A model generated the notes under the pieces. It worked only from the letters and a program-made list of their open reading frames with translations, made no database searches and had not been told where the DNA came from. From Hellea balneolensis DSM 19091 (GTDB lineage: Bacteria > Pseudomonadota > Alphaproteobacteria > Caulobacterales > Maricaulaceae): a DNA stretch of 64,000 nucleotides. Below, piece after piece: positions 17,476 to 25,617 of this stretch. Every line of letters starts with the position of its first letter. The stretch's first letter is position 1. Location of the stretch: the NCBI RefSeq assembly GCF_000428525.1, contig NZ_AUAC01000004.1, positions 186,001-250,000 of the forward strand, written 5' to 3'. A program made the position numbers and the translations under genes.

Positions 17476-18364
17476 CTCGGAAAACACGGTGTCCCAGCCC
17501 CTGTTAAATACAGCAGCTGATAATGCACGTTCCCTCATTATTGTGCTGGCGATTATGTCATTTCTTGCGGCGCTAGCGCTCTTATTTTCGCTTTCTGCCG
17601 ATCGCCTAAGGAATAATTGGCAAGGTGAGTTGCAGCGCACAGCAACCGTGCAGCTTTTAGTGAGCAGCCCTGACTTAAGAGACGCTGAAACCGAAACCGC
17701 TTTGAAGACTCTACGGACTGTCTTGCCTAGCGCTGATATCGCGCCTTTGGGTGATGTAAAATCACGCGAATTGCTGACACCTTGGCTAGGCAATATAGAC
17801 CTTCCCGAGGATTTACCCCTACCAGTCCTTATATCTGTTAAATTAGAGGCAGACGATATGCTCTCTCCGCCGCTCATTATCACAGCCCTCGGCGAAGAAG
17901 GGCTTATAGCCGAAATTGACGATCATAGCCGCTGGTCTGATCAAATCGGGCAATCGGCCCGCGGGTTAAAAGCAGCAGCTTTGGCGATATTGGCGCTTAT
18001 ATTCGGAGCCAGCATCGCCGTATCCGCCTTCGCAACCCAAGCCGCACTCTCAACACAAAGAGATGTTATCCAGGTCTTGGTGCAAGTCGGCGCAGAAGAC
18101 GGCTTTATCGCAAAATTATTCATCAAACAGGCTGGTCTTCGCGGGCTGAAAGGGAGTGTCATCGGGGCTGCTTTGGGACTTGTGGCTGCAACAGCTTTAT
18201 CACTGCGCACCGCAAAAGACACCGCGTTATTGCCAGATTTAAATGTAAATTGGACAGATAGTTTTTATCTAATCCTTATGGTCGCCGGATTAACGCTGAT
18301 CTGCTCAGCCGCAGCAGGTTTCACAACGTTCCGTTTACTGCGCCGTGAGCGCCGCCGCTCATGA
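17468..18364 (+). CDS. ftsX: cell-division permease-like protein FtsX
   Basis: A 298-residue membrane protein with the FtsX layout: a first membrane helix near residues 25-45, a periplasmic domain of about 120 residues, and three more helices (about 165-185, 215-235, 255-280). A conserved cytoplasmic segment AGFTTFRLLRRERR closes it. It forms a complex with FtsE, whose gene overlaps by 8 bases. It overlaps the following ydcF-like gene by 4 bases, so the operon ftsE-ftsX-ydcF-DUF2125 is translationally coupled throughout. Confidence 0.92.
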   Translation: MDNSENTVSQPLLNTAADNARSLIIVLAIMSFLAALALLFSLSADRLRNNWQGELQRTATVQLLVSSPDLRDAETETALKTLRTVLPSADIAPLGDVKSRELLTPWLGNIDLPEDLPLPVLISVKLEADDMLSPPLIITALGEEGLIAEIDDHSRWSDQIGQSARGLKAAALAILALIFGASIAVSAFATQAALSTQRDVIQVLVQVGAEDGFIAKLFIKQAGLRGLKGSVIGAALGLVAATALSLRTAKDTALLPDLNVNWTDSFYLILMVAGLTLICSAAAGFTTFRLLRRERRRS

Positions 18365-19032
18365 GCCCGCGCGTAAAACTCTCTTCTGAGGCAAAGCGGA
18401 AAGGTTGGCTAAAATTTGGCGGCTTCATGCTCTGCTTAACTCTAGTAATATTTGCGGGGGGGTTTGTCGTTTTTGCGCACAAGGTTGACCGCTTGAAACC
18501 ACCTGCAACTCTGGCAAAAGCAGACGGCATTGTTGTTTGGACTGGTAAAGGCGGCGGACGATTGGAGACAGGCGCAGATCTGCTGCGCCGTAATAAAGGC
18601 GAAAGGCTTTTAATTTCAGGCGTAAATACCAAAACCACCTTGGAGGCTATAAAAGACCTCGTTATTCTGCCTAATGCTAAGGCCGATTGTTGCCTGGATT
18701 TGGATTACAATGCCGAAGATACAATTGGAAATGCTCGGGAAACTGCGAGCTGGGCCAAAGCTCTGGGATATGAACATATTATCCTTGTCACATCATCTTA
18801 TCATATGCCGCGCGCCGAGATAGAAATCGGAGCCGCAGCTGGGCGTATCAAAATTACGGCTTACCCAGTGACTAACCCTGACGGCGCGAAATGGTATAAT
18901 AATAAAGCCCGCTTTAAACGCCTCTTCCAAGAATATGGAAAATTACTGCTGAGCTATTTGCGCTCTCCCGCGACCAAGGCCAGCACAGGGGCGCCGCTCC
19001 TTAGCGATGTGCCTGAAGAGGTCTCTGAATGA
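18361..19032 (+). CDS. YdcF/DUF218 family envelope protein
   Basis: A 223-residue protein with one N-terminal membrane helix (about 20-40) and a DUF218 domain. The domain shows DGIVVWTGKGGGRLETGADLL, LLISGVN, EDTIGNARETASWAK and HIILVTSSYHMPRAEIE, which is the family's conserved sugar- or lipid-carrier-binding pattern. ElyC and SanA in the same superfamily affect envelope and peptidoglycan integrity. The position next to ftsEX agrees with an envelope role. It overlaps both neighbours by 4 bases. Confidence 0.87.
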   Translation: MSPRVKLSSEAKRKGWLKFGGFMLCLTLVIFAGGFVVFAHKVDRLKPPATLAKADGIVVWTGKGGGRLETGADLLRRNKGERLLISGVNTKTTLEAIKDLVILPNAKADCCLDLDYNAEDTIGNARETASWAKALGYEHIILVTSSYHMPRAEIEIGAAAGRIKITAYPVTNPDGAKWYNNKARFKRLFQEYGKLLLSYLRSPATKASTGAPLLSDVPEEVSE

Positions 19033-20021
19033 ACCGAGCTAAGGCCCTCATAATTATTTTGATGAGCCTCTTTGTGTTGCTCTGTTTATATTGGGCCTTA
19101 GGGCGCAATATAATGATAAAAAGTATCAGCAACCACATAAGTACATTGCAAAGTGAGGGCTATAAAGTCGTCCATAAAGGCTTATCTGTAGGCGGCTTCC
19201 CCATAAAATTCAGAGCCGGTCTGGCGCAGCTCAATATCGACTCACCGCGCTCCGCTGCAAAGCCTTGGTCTGTTAAAGGAGATGATTGGCAATTCGAAGC
19301 TATTTCGCTTAATCCCCTGAAATGGACAGGAACCCATCGCGGTGAGGCCAGAATAGATCTTCGCGGTCCCAAAGGTGAGCGCTGGCTCTTTGACGCCAGG
19401 CCTTTTAATGTCGATATGACAGCTCGGACCAATCTTAAAGGTGAGCTGAAATCAGTAGAGGCTTCAGCGTCTAAATTGAAAATGCAGGCCATTATAGGTA
19501 CCCTGCCGCCTATTGTGGCCATAGACAAAGCCCGAATAGATGCGGGTCCCTCCGGCCCCGATATGCGTTATGCGGTTGATCTGGAGAATATCTATCTTGA
19601 GAAAGATACGCTAAAGCCGTTTCAAAAAGCCTTTGGCCCCCGCATCGAACGCTTGCAAGGCTCTGCCCTGGCGATAGGCTTGGCATCACTTGAAAGCTCA
19701 GCGGTCAATGAGTGGGCAAAAGTGGGACAGATTACAGGAGAAGGTTGGAGCTTATTATGGGGGGACACTCGCTTCCAAGGCGGCTTTGACCTCACGCAAT
19801 CACCCAATGGCTTGAGCGGCATTATTCGTATTGAAGTCGAGGATATAAATGCGCTTATTTCGCGCTTAGAAAACGCAGCGCTTCTGAGTAATAGCCAAGC
19901 CCGAAATGCAAAACTCGCCGCAATCTTACTCCCTGTCAATGACAGCGGACGGCAAGAAGTGACGCTAACAATGCGGGACGGCTTTCTGACACTCTTTGGT
20001 CAGAGGATATATGCGCTTTAA
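19029..20021 (+). CDS. DUF2125 family periplasmic protein
   Basis: A 330-residue protein with an N-terminal membrane anchor (residues 6-26) followed by a long beta-rich domain. The motif GLSVGGFPIKFRAGLAQLNIDSP matches DUF2125 of alphaproteobacteria, and the domain resembles AsmA-like repetitive strands. It is the last gene of the ftsEX cluster. Such proteins may bridge lipid transport or envelope tethering, but no direct evidence is present here. It converges on the prephenate dehydrogenase gene with a 6-base gap. Confidence 0.8.
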   Translation: MNRAKALIIILMSLFVLLCLYWALGRNIMIKSISNHISTLQSEGYKVVHKGLSVGGFPIKFRAGLAQLNIDSPRSAAKPWSVKGDDWQFEAISLNPLKWTGTHRGEARIDLRGPKGERWLFDARPFNVDMTARTNLKGELKSVEASASKLKMQAIIGTLPPIVAIDKARIDAGPSGPDMRYAVDLENIYLEKDTLKPFQKAFGPRIERLQGSALAIGLASLESSAVNEWAKVGQITGEGWSLLWGDTRFQGGFDLTQSPNGLSGIIRIEVEDINALISRLENAALLSNSQARNAKLAAILLPVNDSGRQEVTLTMRDGFLTLFGQRIYAL

Positions 20022-20027
20022 GCAGCC

Positions 20028-20933
20028 TTAATCATCGCGGCCAAAGTTTGGTGCGGCGCTATCCTGCCCTGCATCTACAATATGGCGGCGAATGTCGCGG
20101 GTTTTGGCGAAATGTTCCAAAAGCGCATCGCCGTCATCCCAACGTATGGCCCGTTTCAAGGCTGATAAATCCTCAATAAAGCGGTCAACGACTTCGAGTG
20201 TGGCCTCGCGGTTCGCCAAAAAGACATCGCGCCACATGACAGGGTCTGAAGCCGCAATACGCGTAAAGTCTCGAAAGCCGCCAGCCGAGAATTTCACGAC
20301 TTCATTATTGGTAACCCTTTCCATATCCACCGCCGTTCCGACAAGCGTATAAGCAATCAGATGCGGCACATGAGAGGTTGTTGCTAAGACGATGTCGTGA
20401 CGTTTCGGTTCCATGATCGCGACCAATGCGCCAATTCCTTCCCAAAAGAGTTTGACAGTCTCGACTGCGCCGTCATCCGCATCGTCCGGCGTTAAAACAC
20501 ACCATCGGTCTTTAAACAGCGAGGCAAAGCCCGCTTCAGGGCCGCTATATTCGGTTCCCGCAATAGGATGCCCCGGCACAAAGTGAATGCTGTCTTTGAG
20601 GAACGGCGTGACCTGCTTGATCACATCCCCTTTGACAGACCCCACATCGGAGAGGATCGCGCCGTCCTTCATCACAGGAATAATCGCTTCTGCTACTTCG
20701 CCGATGCGGCCCGGGGGCACGCAAAGGATAATCATATCAGCCTGAGAAGCGTAAAGCTCAGGCGCGTTTTCAGAAACGCCATCCGCGAAACCAAGCCGTT
20801 CTATAGCTTCACAGGCCGAGGCAGATTTATCTGCAACATAAACTGTCTTGGCTTGGCCGTATTCTTTGGCAGCCCGCGCTATAGAAGACCCTATCAGGCC
20901 GCCGCCAATAATTAATAATGTGTCGATTGTCAT
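20028..20933 (-). CDS. tyrC: prephenate/arogenate (cyclohexadienyl) dehydrogenase
   Basis: A 301-residue NAD(P)-dependent enzyme of tyrosine synthesis. The Rossmann motif IIGGGLIGSSIARAAKE opens it. DVGSVKGDV and the catalytic-histidine motif HFVPGHPIAGTEYSGPEAG follow, then TSHVPHLIAYTL in the helical dimer domain. No ACT domain is attached. It overlaps the chorismate mutase gene by 4 bases, placing consecutive pathway steps in one operon. Cofactor and prephenate/arogenate preference cannot be read here. Confidence 0.92.
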   Translation of the reverse strand: MTIDTLLIIGGGLIGSSIARAAKEYGQAKTVYVADKSASACEAIERLGFADGVSENAPELYASQADMIILCVPPGRIGEVAEAIIPVMKDGAILSDVGSVKGDVIKQVTPFLKDSIHFVPGHPIAGTEYSGPEAGFASLFKDRWCVLTPDDADDGAVETVKLFWEGIGALVAIMEPKRHDIVLATTSHVPHLIAYTLVGTAVDMERVTNNEVVKFSAGGFRDFTRIAASDPVMWRDVFLANREATLEVVDRFIEDLSALKRAIRWDDGDALLEHFAKTRDIRRHIVDAGQDSAAPNFGRDD

Positions 20934-21670
20934 TTTTTATAACCCAAAGGCTTCGGCAGGCAGCCAATAATCTTGGTCTGGGGCGGAGCGGTATCCAAAA
21001 AACCTTCAACGCTAATCAAGTTATGATCACCGGCTTCAGCCCGAAGTTTCGCGCCTTCAATATGAACCGTTCGGCTACAGATCAGTAGTGTTTGATCTGC
21101 GCCTGACGGCTGAATATCCGCTGTTGAAACGGCGACGGCTCGCGGCCAAGCCTCATCACCTGTGCGCGGGAGCCCTGATAAAATATGCATATCGGGCATA
21201 GCCCCTTTTGCCCCCAACGCTGTCCACCAGCTATTCATGCCGCCCGGTGCGGGTAAGACAGCCACGCCCTCATCATCAGCATAGGCCGCCGCCAAAGCTG
21301 AACTGGCCGTAGGATAAGACATAGCCGGAATGGCTGCGCCAAAGCGGTCGCGCACCAACGTCCAGACATCCAGCGCATCACCCTCTAAGGCGATATGAAG
21401 TTTCATCGGCCCTTGAAGCGCGATAGAGGCGCTCATCAGTTCTGCCCAAATCCGAGAAACTAGCTCGGGCGGAGTATTCTCTGTGGCGGCGGCTAATTCA
21501 CGAATATGCGACTCCTCGCGCGAAGGTCGCCAAAAGCGCACCCCTGATTTTGCACGCCGAACTGCCGCCGCTAATTCAAGCCGCTGGGCAATAAGAGACA
21601 ATAAAGCATTATCAACGCGGTCGATCTCAGCACGCACATCTTCTATTTTTACAGGCGGTATTTTATTCAT
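20930..21670 (-). CDS. chorismate mutase with degenerate prephenate-dehydratase-like domain
   Basis: A 246-residue protein. Residues 8-90 are an AroQ-type chorismate mutase: EDVRAEIDRVDNALLSLIAQRLELAAAV followed by FWRPSREESHIREL. The rest (about 95-246) resembles the periplasmic-binding fold of prephenate dehydratase, with a DVWTLVRDRFGAAI opening and GVAVLPAPGG. The catalytic Thr-Arg-Phe motif and the Glu-Ser-Arg-Pro of the regulatory ACT domain are absent. It probably only converts chorismate to prephenate. ATG at 21670 is chosen because the longer frame overlaps the methyltransferase gene. Overlaps with both neighbours are short. Confidence 0.8.
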   Translation of the reverse strand: MNKIPPVKIEDVRAEIDRVDNALLSLIAQRLELAAAVRRAKSGVRFWRPSREESHIRELAAATENTPPELVSRIWAELMSASIALQGPMKLHIALEGDALDVWTLVRDRFGAAIPAMSYPTASSALAAAYADDEGVAVLPAPGGMNSWWTALGAKGAMPDMHILSGLPRTGDEAWPRAVAVSTADIQPSGADQTLLICSRTVHIEGAKLRAEAGDHNLISVEGFLDTAPPQTKIIGCLPKPLGYKK

Positions 21671-22415
21671 GTCGTTGCCGTTCGCTAGCCGTCCTGTTTG
21701 CAATAGGCGTTGTGCCAAAGCTTGGCCGTGTGACCAATTTTTTCGCTGTTCCTCTGGGTTCGGCATAAAGCCGCTTTATCGCTTCGACAAGCACTAGTCC
21801 TGAAAAACCCGGCCAAACTGTCTCGCCAAAGCGTTCACACCCGTGCGAAAAGCCTGCCCCTGCAAGTTTCCGCAATGGCGGGGTATAAAGCGCGCCTGAC
21901 CACACAGTCGGAACAAAGCCAGCTGCGTTAAGGGCGCCGCGAAGTTGTGTACGTGAAAAGGGCCGCCCTGCCCCGAACGGACTTTTATCCGAGCGAGCCC
22001 ACATGCCTGAGCGGTTGGACGCAATCACGACAATACGGCCTTCGGGACGCGTGACCCGCCACAGCTCTTGCAGCAACCCCGACAGATCCGGCGTTTCCTC
22101 AACACCGTGAACGCATAAAACATTATCAAAGCGGGCATCTGAAAAGGGAAGCAAATCTTCAGCCGTCAAGCACGCAATGATACCGCGCTGGCCGCTTTGC
22201 GCGATGGCACCTTGTCCACCTGGCATTGCCAGAATCACACGGTTAGCGCCTTTCATATAAGGGCGCAGATAGGGCGCACAATAGCCAAACCCCAAGACAT
22301 CCTGCCCTGAGAGATCAGGCCAAAGCGAGCTTAATCTCCGCGCGGCCATATCTCGCGCCGTTGCACCTAAAGGCGAGGCATAGAACCTTTCCAATGTGAT
22401 AACGCTTTGCCGCAT
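21663..22415 (-). CDS. class I SAM-dependent methyltransferase
   Basis: A 250-residue Methyltransf_11-type protein. DVLGFGYCAPYL is the glycine-rich motif I, in a slightly degenerate form. DNVLCVHGVEETPDLSGLLQELWRVTRPEGRIVVIA spans motifs II-III. The alphaproteobacterial family to which it belongs usually lies upstream of a glyoxalase II gene. Here it leads the chorismate mutase/tyrC operon with an 8-base overlap. The substrate is unknown. Confidence 0.82.
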   Translation of the reverse strand: MRQSVITLERFYASPLGATARDMAARRLSSLWPDLSGQDVLGFGYCAPYLRPYMKGANRVILAMPGGQGAIAQSGQRGIIACLTAEDLLPFSDARFDNVLCVHGVEETPDLSGLLQELWRVTRPEGRIVVIASNRSGMWARSDKSPFGAGRPFSRTQLRGALNAAGFVPTVWSGALYTPPLRKLAGAGFSHGCERFGETVWPGFSGLVLVEAIKRLYAEPRGTAKKLVTRPSFGTTPIANRTASERQRHE

Positions 22416-22453
22416 AAGCTTAGCTTAACCAATGCGCCGCAAAATGAAAATGT

Positions 22454-24142
22454 TTAAGACGCATGCCTCCAAGCCGGGGCCGCACTTGGCACGCCAAACA
22501 TGTAGCCCTGTAAATAATCAACGCCCAAACGCTCAAGCAAATCCGCGTCGGCGCGGTTATCCACCATTTCGGCGACAGTTTTAACGCCAAATGTTTGTGC
22601 CAGATCCACCATCATCCTTACGAAAGTTTCCTTGTGCGGAGTGCGTGCAATGTCTTCTATAAAGCTACCATCGATTTTAATTATATCCGCTTCGATAGCC
22701 ATCAAATTTTGAAATGTCGTGTAGCCCGAGCCAAAATCATCAATAGCAAATTTACACCCTAAGGCACGGGCCTCTACAGAAAACTGTCCCGCTTTAGCTG
22801 GGTCTTCCAAGGCCGCTGTTTCTGTAAGTTCCAAGCTAACGCGGTGGGCCTCAGGGCCCAGTGCTTTTAAGGCTGCAATATAAGCCGCCGCCCTATCTGT
22901 CTCTTTTAAAGTGACTGCAGACACGTTTAGCGCAATATCAATATCAGAATATTGCCGCAGCGCTTCCGCAGCCAATTCAAGAGCGCGGCGATCAAGAAGA
23001 TGCACGAGCCCCAGACGCTCCGCTGCCATGATAAAGCGCCCTGCAGAAATAACTTCTCCCTCCTCAAGTCTTAGCCTGAGCAAGCATTCATAATGATGGA
23101 GCTTTCGTGACTTCGCCTCTATAATAGGCTGAAAGGCCAAAGATATACGGCGGTCATTCAGCGCTGCTAGAATATCATCTGCGGTGATATCCTCTCGGCT
23201 TATCACAGAAGGTGTGTGCTCAGGCTGCGGTTTCAGGTTTATGGCAGAGTCCTTATCTGCCTCATTCTCTAATGACAGAGGGGTCTGCATTATAAATTGC
23301 TCTGCCGTCATTGAGGCATCCGGCACAACAATAACAGCGCTTTCAAATTCAGCTGTGAGAGGACCATGTGGAGATTGATAAATGTTATCGGAGAGCGAGG
23401 CTTGTAAGGCTGCGGCGGCGGTTTCAACTTCTTCAAGTGCTCGCCCGCTTAGCCCAACAGCAAATCTTCGTCCTGAAATCCGCGCTGTAATATCCGGTGA
23501 CGCTACACTGCGAGACAGATGAGCCCCGACCATTTTCAAAATGCGATTGCCTTGATCATAGCCATAGGTTTCATTTATGTCCGGCAGGTTAGACAGCGAT
23601 ATATTCAGGCATAAGACGCGCGCATCGTGACGTGCCGCCATTTCCATAATATGTGTGAGCCCTTGATTAAATCGCGCCGCATTCCAAAGCCCCGTTAAAT
23701 CATCATGCCCGGCGAGATAAGCCGCTCTCTCGCGATCCTCTTGAATGGATTGAACATTAAAGATCACAGCTGAAACTTCATGGGGTGTTTCGCCCTTACC
23801 CGAGAGGCGTTCGCCCCGCTCTTCGACCCATAGCCAGCGGGCATCATCCCGCTTGATTTGATAGCGAAGCGCATATTGGGCCCCATCCCATGATAGATGA
23901 GTAAACGCCTCTTGACGGCGACGGCTATCTTGAGGCGAGAGACGCAAGCTAAAATCCTGAGCAGACACAGGTAAGTTTTCATCGCGAATACGTAAAAGTG
24001 AACGGCAAAGAGACGCGTCTTGCCAGATAAATTGCTGCCTCTTTATTAGAAATGAGGCGGCGCCCAATAGACTTAAGGTCTTGGAGGTATGTTGCAAACC
24101 CTGTGCGCGCCCAATTTGGTTTACCTTAATCAATGTAGCCAT
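22454..24142 (-). CDS. GGDEF-EAL protein with degenerate cyclase site
   Basis: A 562-residue cytoplasmic protein. A PAS-like sensor occupies about residues 30-125, then a GGDEF domain (about 140-290) and an EAL domain (about 310-555). The GGDEF signature reads SGRRF, so the domain cannot make cyclic-di-GMP by the normal mechanism. The EAL domain keeps most catalytic elements (ECLLRL in place of EALLR, LNVS, LELTE, IDDFGSGYT, KIDGSF, GYMFG). It is therefore likely a c-di-GMP phosphodiesterase or sensor. ATG at 24142 is preferred over a TTG 12 bases upstream. It overlaps the preceding membrane-protein gene by 17 bases. Confidence 0.9.
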   Translation of the reverse strand: MATLIKVNQIGRAQGLQHTSKTLSLLGAASFLIKRQQFIWQDASLCRSLLRIRDENLPVSAQDFSLRLSPQDSRRRQEAFTHLSWDGAQYALRYQIKRDDARWLWVEERGERLSGKGETPHEVSAVIFNVQSIQEDRERAAYLAGHDDLTGLWNAARFNQGLTHIMEMAARHDARVLCLNISLSNLPDINETYGYDQGNRILKMVGAHLSRSVASPDITARISGRRFAVGLSGRALEEVETAAAALQASLSDNIYQSPHGPLTAEFESAVIVVPDASMTAEQFIMQTPLSLENEADKDSAINLKPQPEHTPSVISREDITADDILAALNDRRISLAFQPIIEAKSRKLHHYECLLRLRLEEGEVISAGRFIMAAERLGLVHLLDRRALELAAEALRQYSDIDIALNVSAVTLKETDRAAAYIAALKALGPEAHRVSLELTETAALEDPAKAGQFSVEARALGCKFAIDDFGSGYTTFQNLMAIEADIIKIDGSFIEDIARTPHKETFVRMMVDLAQTFGVKTVAEMVDNRADADLLERLGVDYLQGYMFGVPSAAPAWRHAS

Positions 24143-24563
24143 CCCCGACGGCAAAATCTCGCCTCGCGGCGGCGATCGTGACCATGAAACCAGCCATCAC
24201 ATCCAAGAGACACATTATCATAACAAGGAAAAAGACCGAGGTTGCGAAAGCTGGAAGCATCAAAAATTCAACGAGGCAAATAATGAAAAGGCACATTGAA
24301 AAAGCATGGTTCATCACTGCCGCGCGGCCTGTTCCCGTAGATTTCAGCAATTCGAAAAATAGCATCAAAAGCGACAAGGCAATCAAAGCATGACCCGGCG
24401 TAATATCCCACGTCACTTGAGACGCCATAGGAACAGAGATAAAATCTGTGTCCAAGCGCTCCCGCACAGCATCCACAGTTGAGAAGGTTGACCCCCCCAA
24501 TGCCAGAACATTATAAATGACGACTGGCACAATCATCAGCGGAAAGACTGTAAAAAATCGCAA
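24126..24563 (-). CDS. four-helix membrane protein of unknown function
   Basis: A 145-residue hydrophobic protein with about four predicted membrane helices (residues 3-24, 54-72, 83-105, 109-132). Short loops contain STVDAVRERLDTDFISVPMASQVTWDITPGHALI. This resembles a conserved alphaproteobacterial family often placed near GGDEF-EAL genes. It overlaps the GGDEF-EAL gene downstream, so the two are probably translated together; a link to the sensor is only inferred. Confidence 0.65.
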   Translation of the reverse strand: MRFFTVFPLMIVPVVIYNVLALGGSTFSTVDAVRERLDTDFISVPMASQVTWDITPGHALIALSLLMLFFELLKSTGTGRAAVMNHAFSMCLFIICLVEFLMLPAFATSVFFLVMIMCLLDVMAGFMVTIAAARRDFAVGDGYID

Positions 24564-24735
24564 AACGACCTCACTCGAATCATTAGTTCTTAATAGAATC
24601 TAAAGAAGAAAGGCTTGCAAAGGGTTAATAAGTGAAATTTGCTTTCATAAAACGCGGCTGTTCCTGCCTAAGCTAGAATGAGCCATGTCGTTCTAAGCGC
24701 CGTGCCTTACGTAACTCATATAGGCTGAAGGGGTT

Positions 24736-25557
24736 TTAGCCCCTGTAAGCCTTAAACAGAAATTTCTTAAATCCTGAGCTCTCAAAGGGAGCCCAAGTCC
24801 CTTCTGGCTGAGCCAAACGGTCGGCAATGGCGTACATAACAAGCGGATTAACACCCAAGCCAATATGACTGGCCGGGACCTCAATATTCTCGCTGGGCGT
24901 TTTGCTTTTCCGCTGAACAGAGCCTTTCCAAGCCACAATGCCGTCGGCTTTCGTATAGATTGAGGTCGTTGGCACAAGCGGCGCGACATTCATAGCTTCC
25001 ATACGCTCCAGCATAGCTGCGTCAGGCTCACCATTGAAATATTTGAAGAGACGTCCGGCATTGGAATGATCAGGGTCACCTGAGATTGGGCTGCCAAGGG
25101 AGATTACCGAGCGAACATATTCCGGATGCGCTTTAGCGACTTCACGAGCAAATAATCCGCCAAGGCTCCAACCAATGATAGAAACTTTTTCGCCATGCTT
25201 CTTAAAAACCCGCTTGAGTAAGGCCTGCATTTGAGCTTCGCGCTGCGCGTTATAAACGAGATTACGGCCTAGACCCCATCCATATGTAGGATAACCCAGA
25301 TCAGAAAATAATTTACGCATAGGCCTTGTGGATGCATCGCTGGCGACAAAGCCCGGGAAAAAGATAACGGGATGACCATCGCCTTTGGGCAGTCTTTTCA
25401 TTAACCGGCGCAAAGCAAAAAAAGAGCCCATTTCAAAACTGGCGCGTCCGCCCTCTGTTAAGGTCCAAAAGAGTGACGGTCCTTTTTTGGACAAGCCAGC
25501 CTGCTGATATCCTTGCGGGGAAATTTTCGCGGCTTTTTCAACAAGTGTGGCTACCAT
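24736..25557 (-). CDS. alpha/beta-hydrolase, lipase-like
   Basis: A 273-residue protein with the lipase nucleophile motif GWSLGG (Ser about residue 130), an oxyanion segment PVIFFPGFVASDAS, and a late histidine in ASHIGLGVNP. There is no signal peptide. It follows the wax-ester synthase-type acyltransferase gene on the same strand with a 60-base gap, so lipid-ester handling is likely. A 24723-24740 hairpin overlaps the stop codon but lacks a U-run. The 172 bases beyond it (24564-24735) show no gene. Confidence 0.82.
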   Translation of the reverse strand: MVATLVEKAAKISPQGYQQAGLSKKGPSLFWTLTEGGRASFEMGSFFALRRLMKRLPKGDGHPVIFFPGFVASDASTRPMRKLFSDLGYPTYGWGLGRNLVYNAQREAQMQALLKRVFKKHGEKVSIIGWSLGGLFAREVAKAHPEYVRSVISLGSPISGDPDHSNAGRLFKYFNGEPDAAMLERMEAMNVAPLVPTTSIYTKADGIVAWKGSVQRKSKTPSENIEVPASHIGLGVNPLVMYAIADRLAQPEGTWAPFESSGFKKFLFKAYRG

Positions 25558-25617
25558 GTCGTGTCCTTGGGTCGTGATTCGAAAAGGCTAGAATGCGCTT
25601 AATTAAATTACAAATAG

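Noticed and set aside
24693-24989. ORF of 98 codons near the lipase-like gene end
   Set aside because: It is in another frame of the same strand, overlaps the alpha/beta-hydrolase gene and has no domain features.
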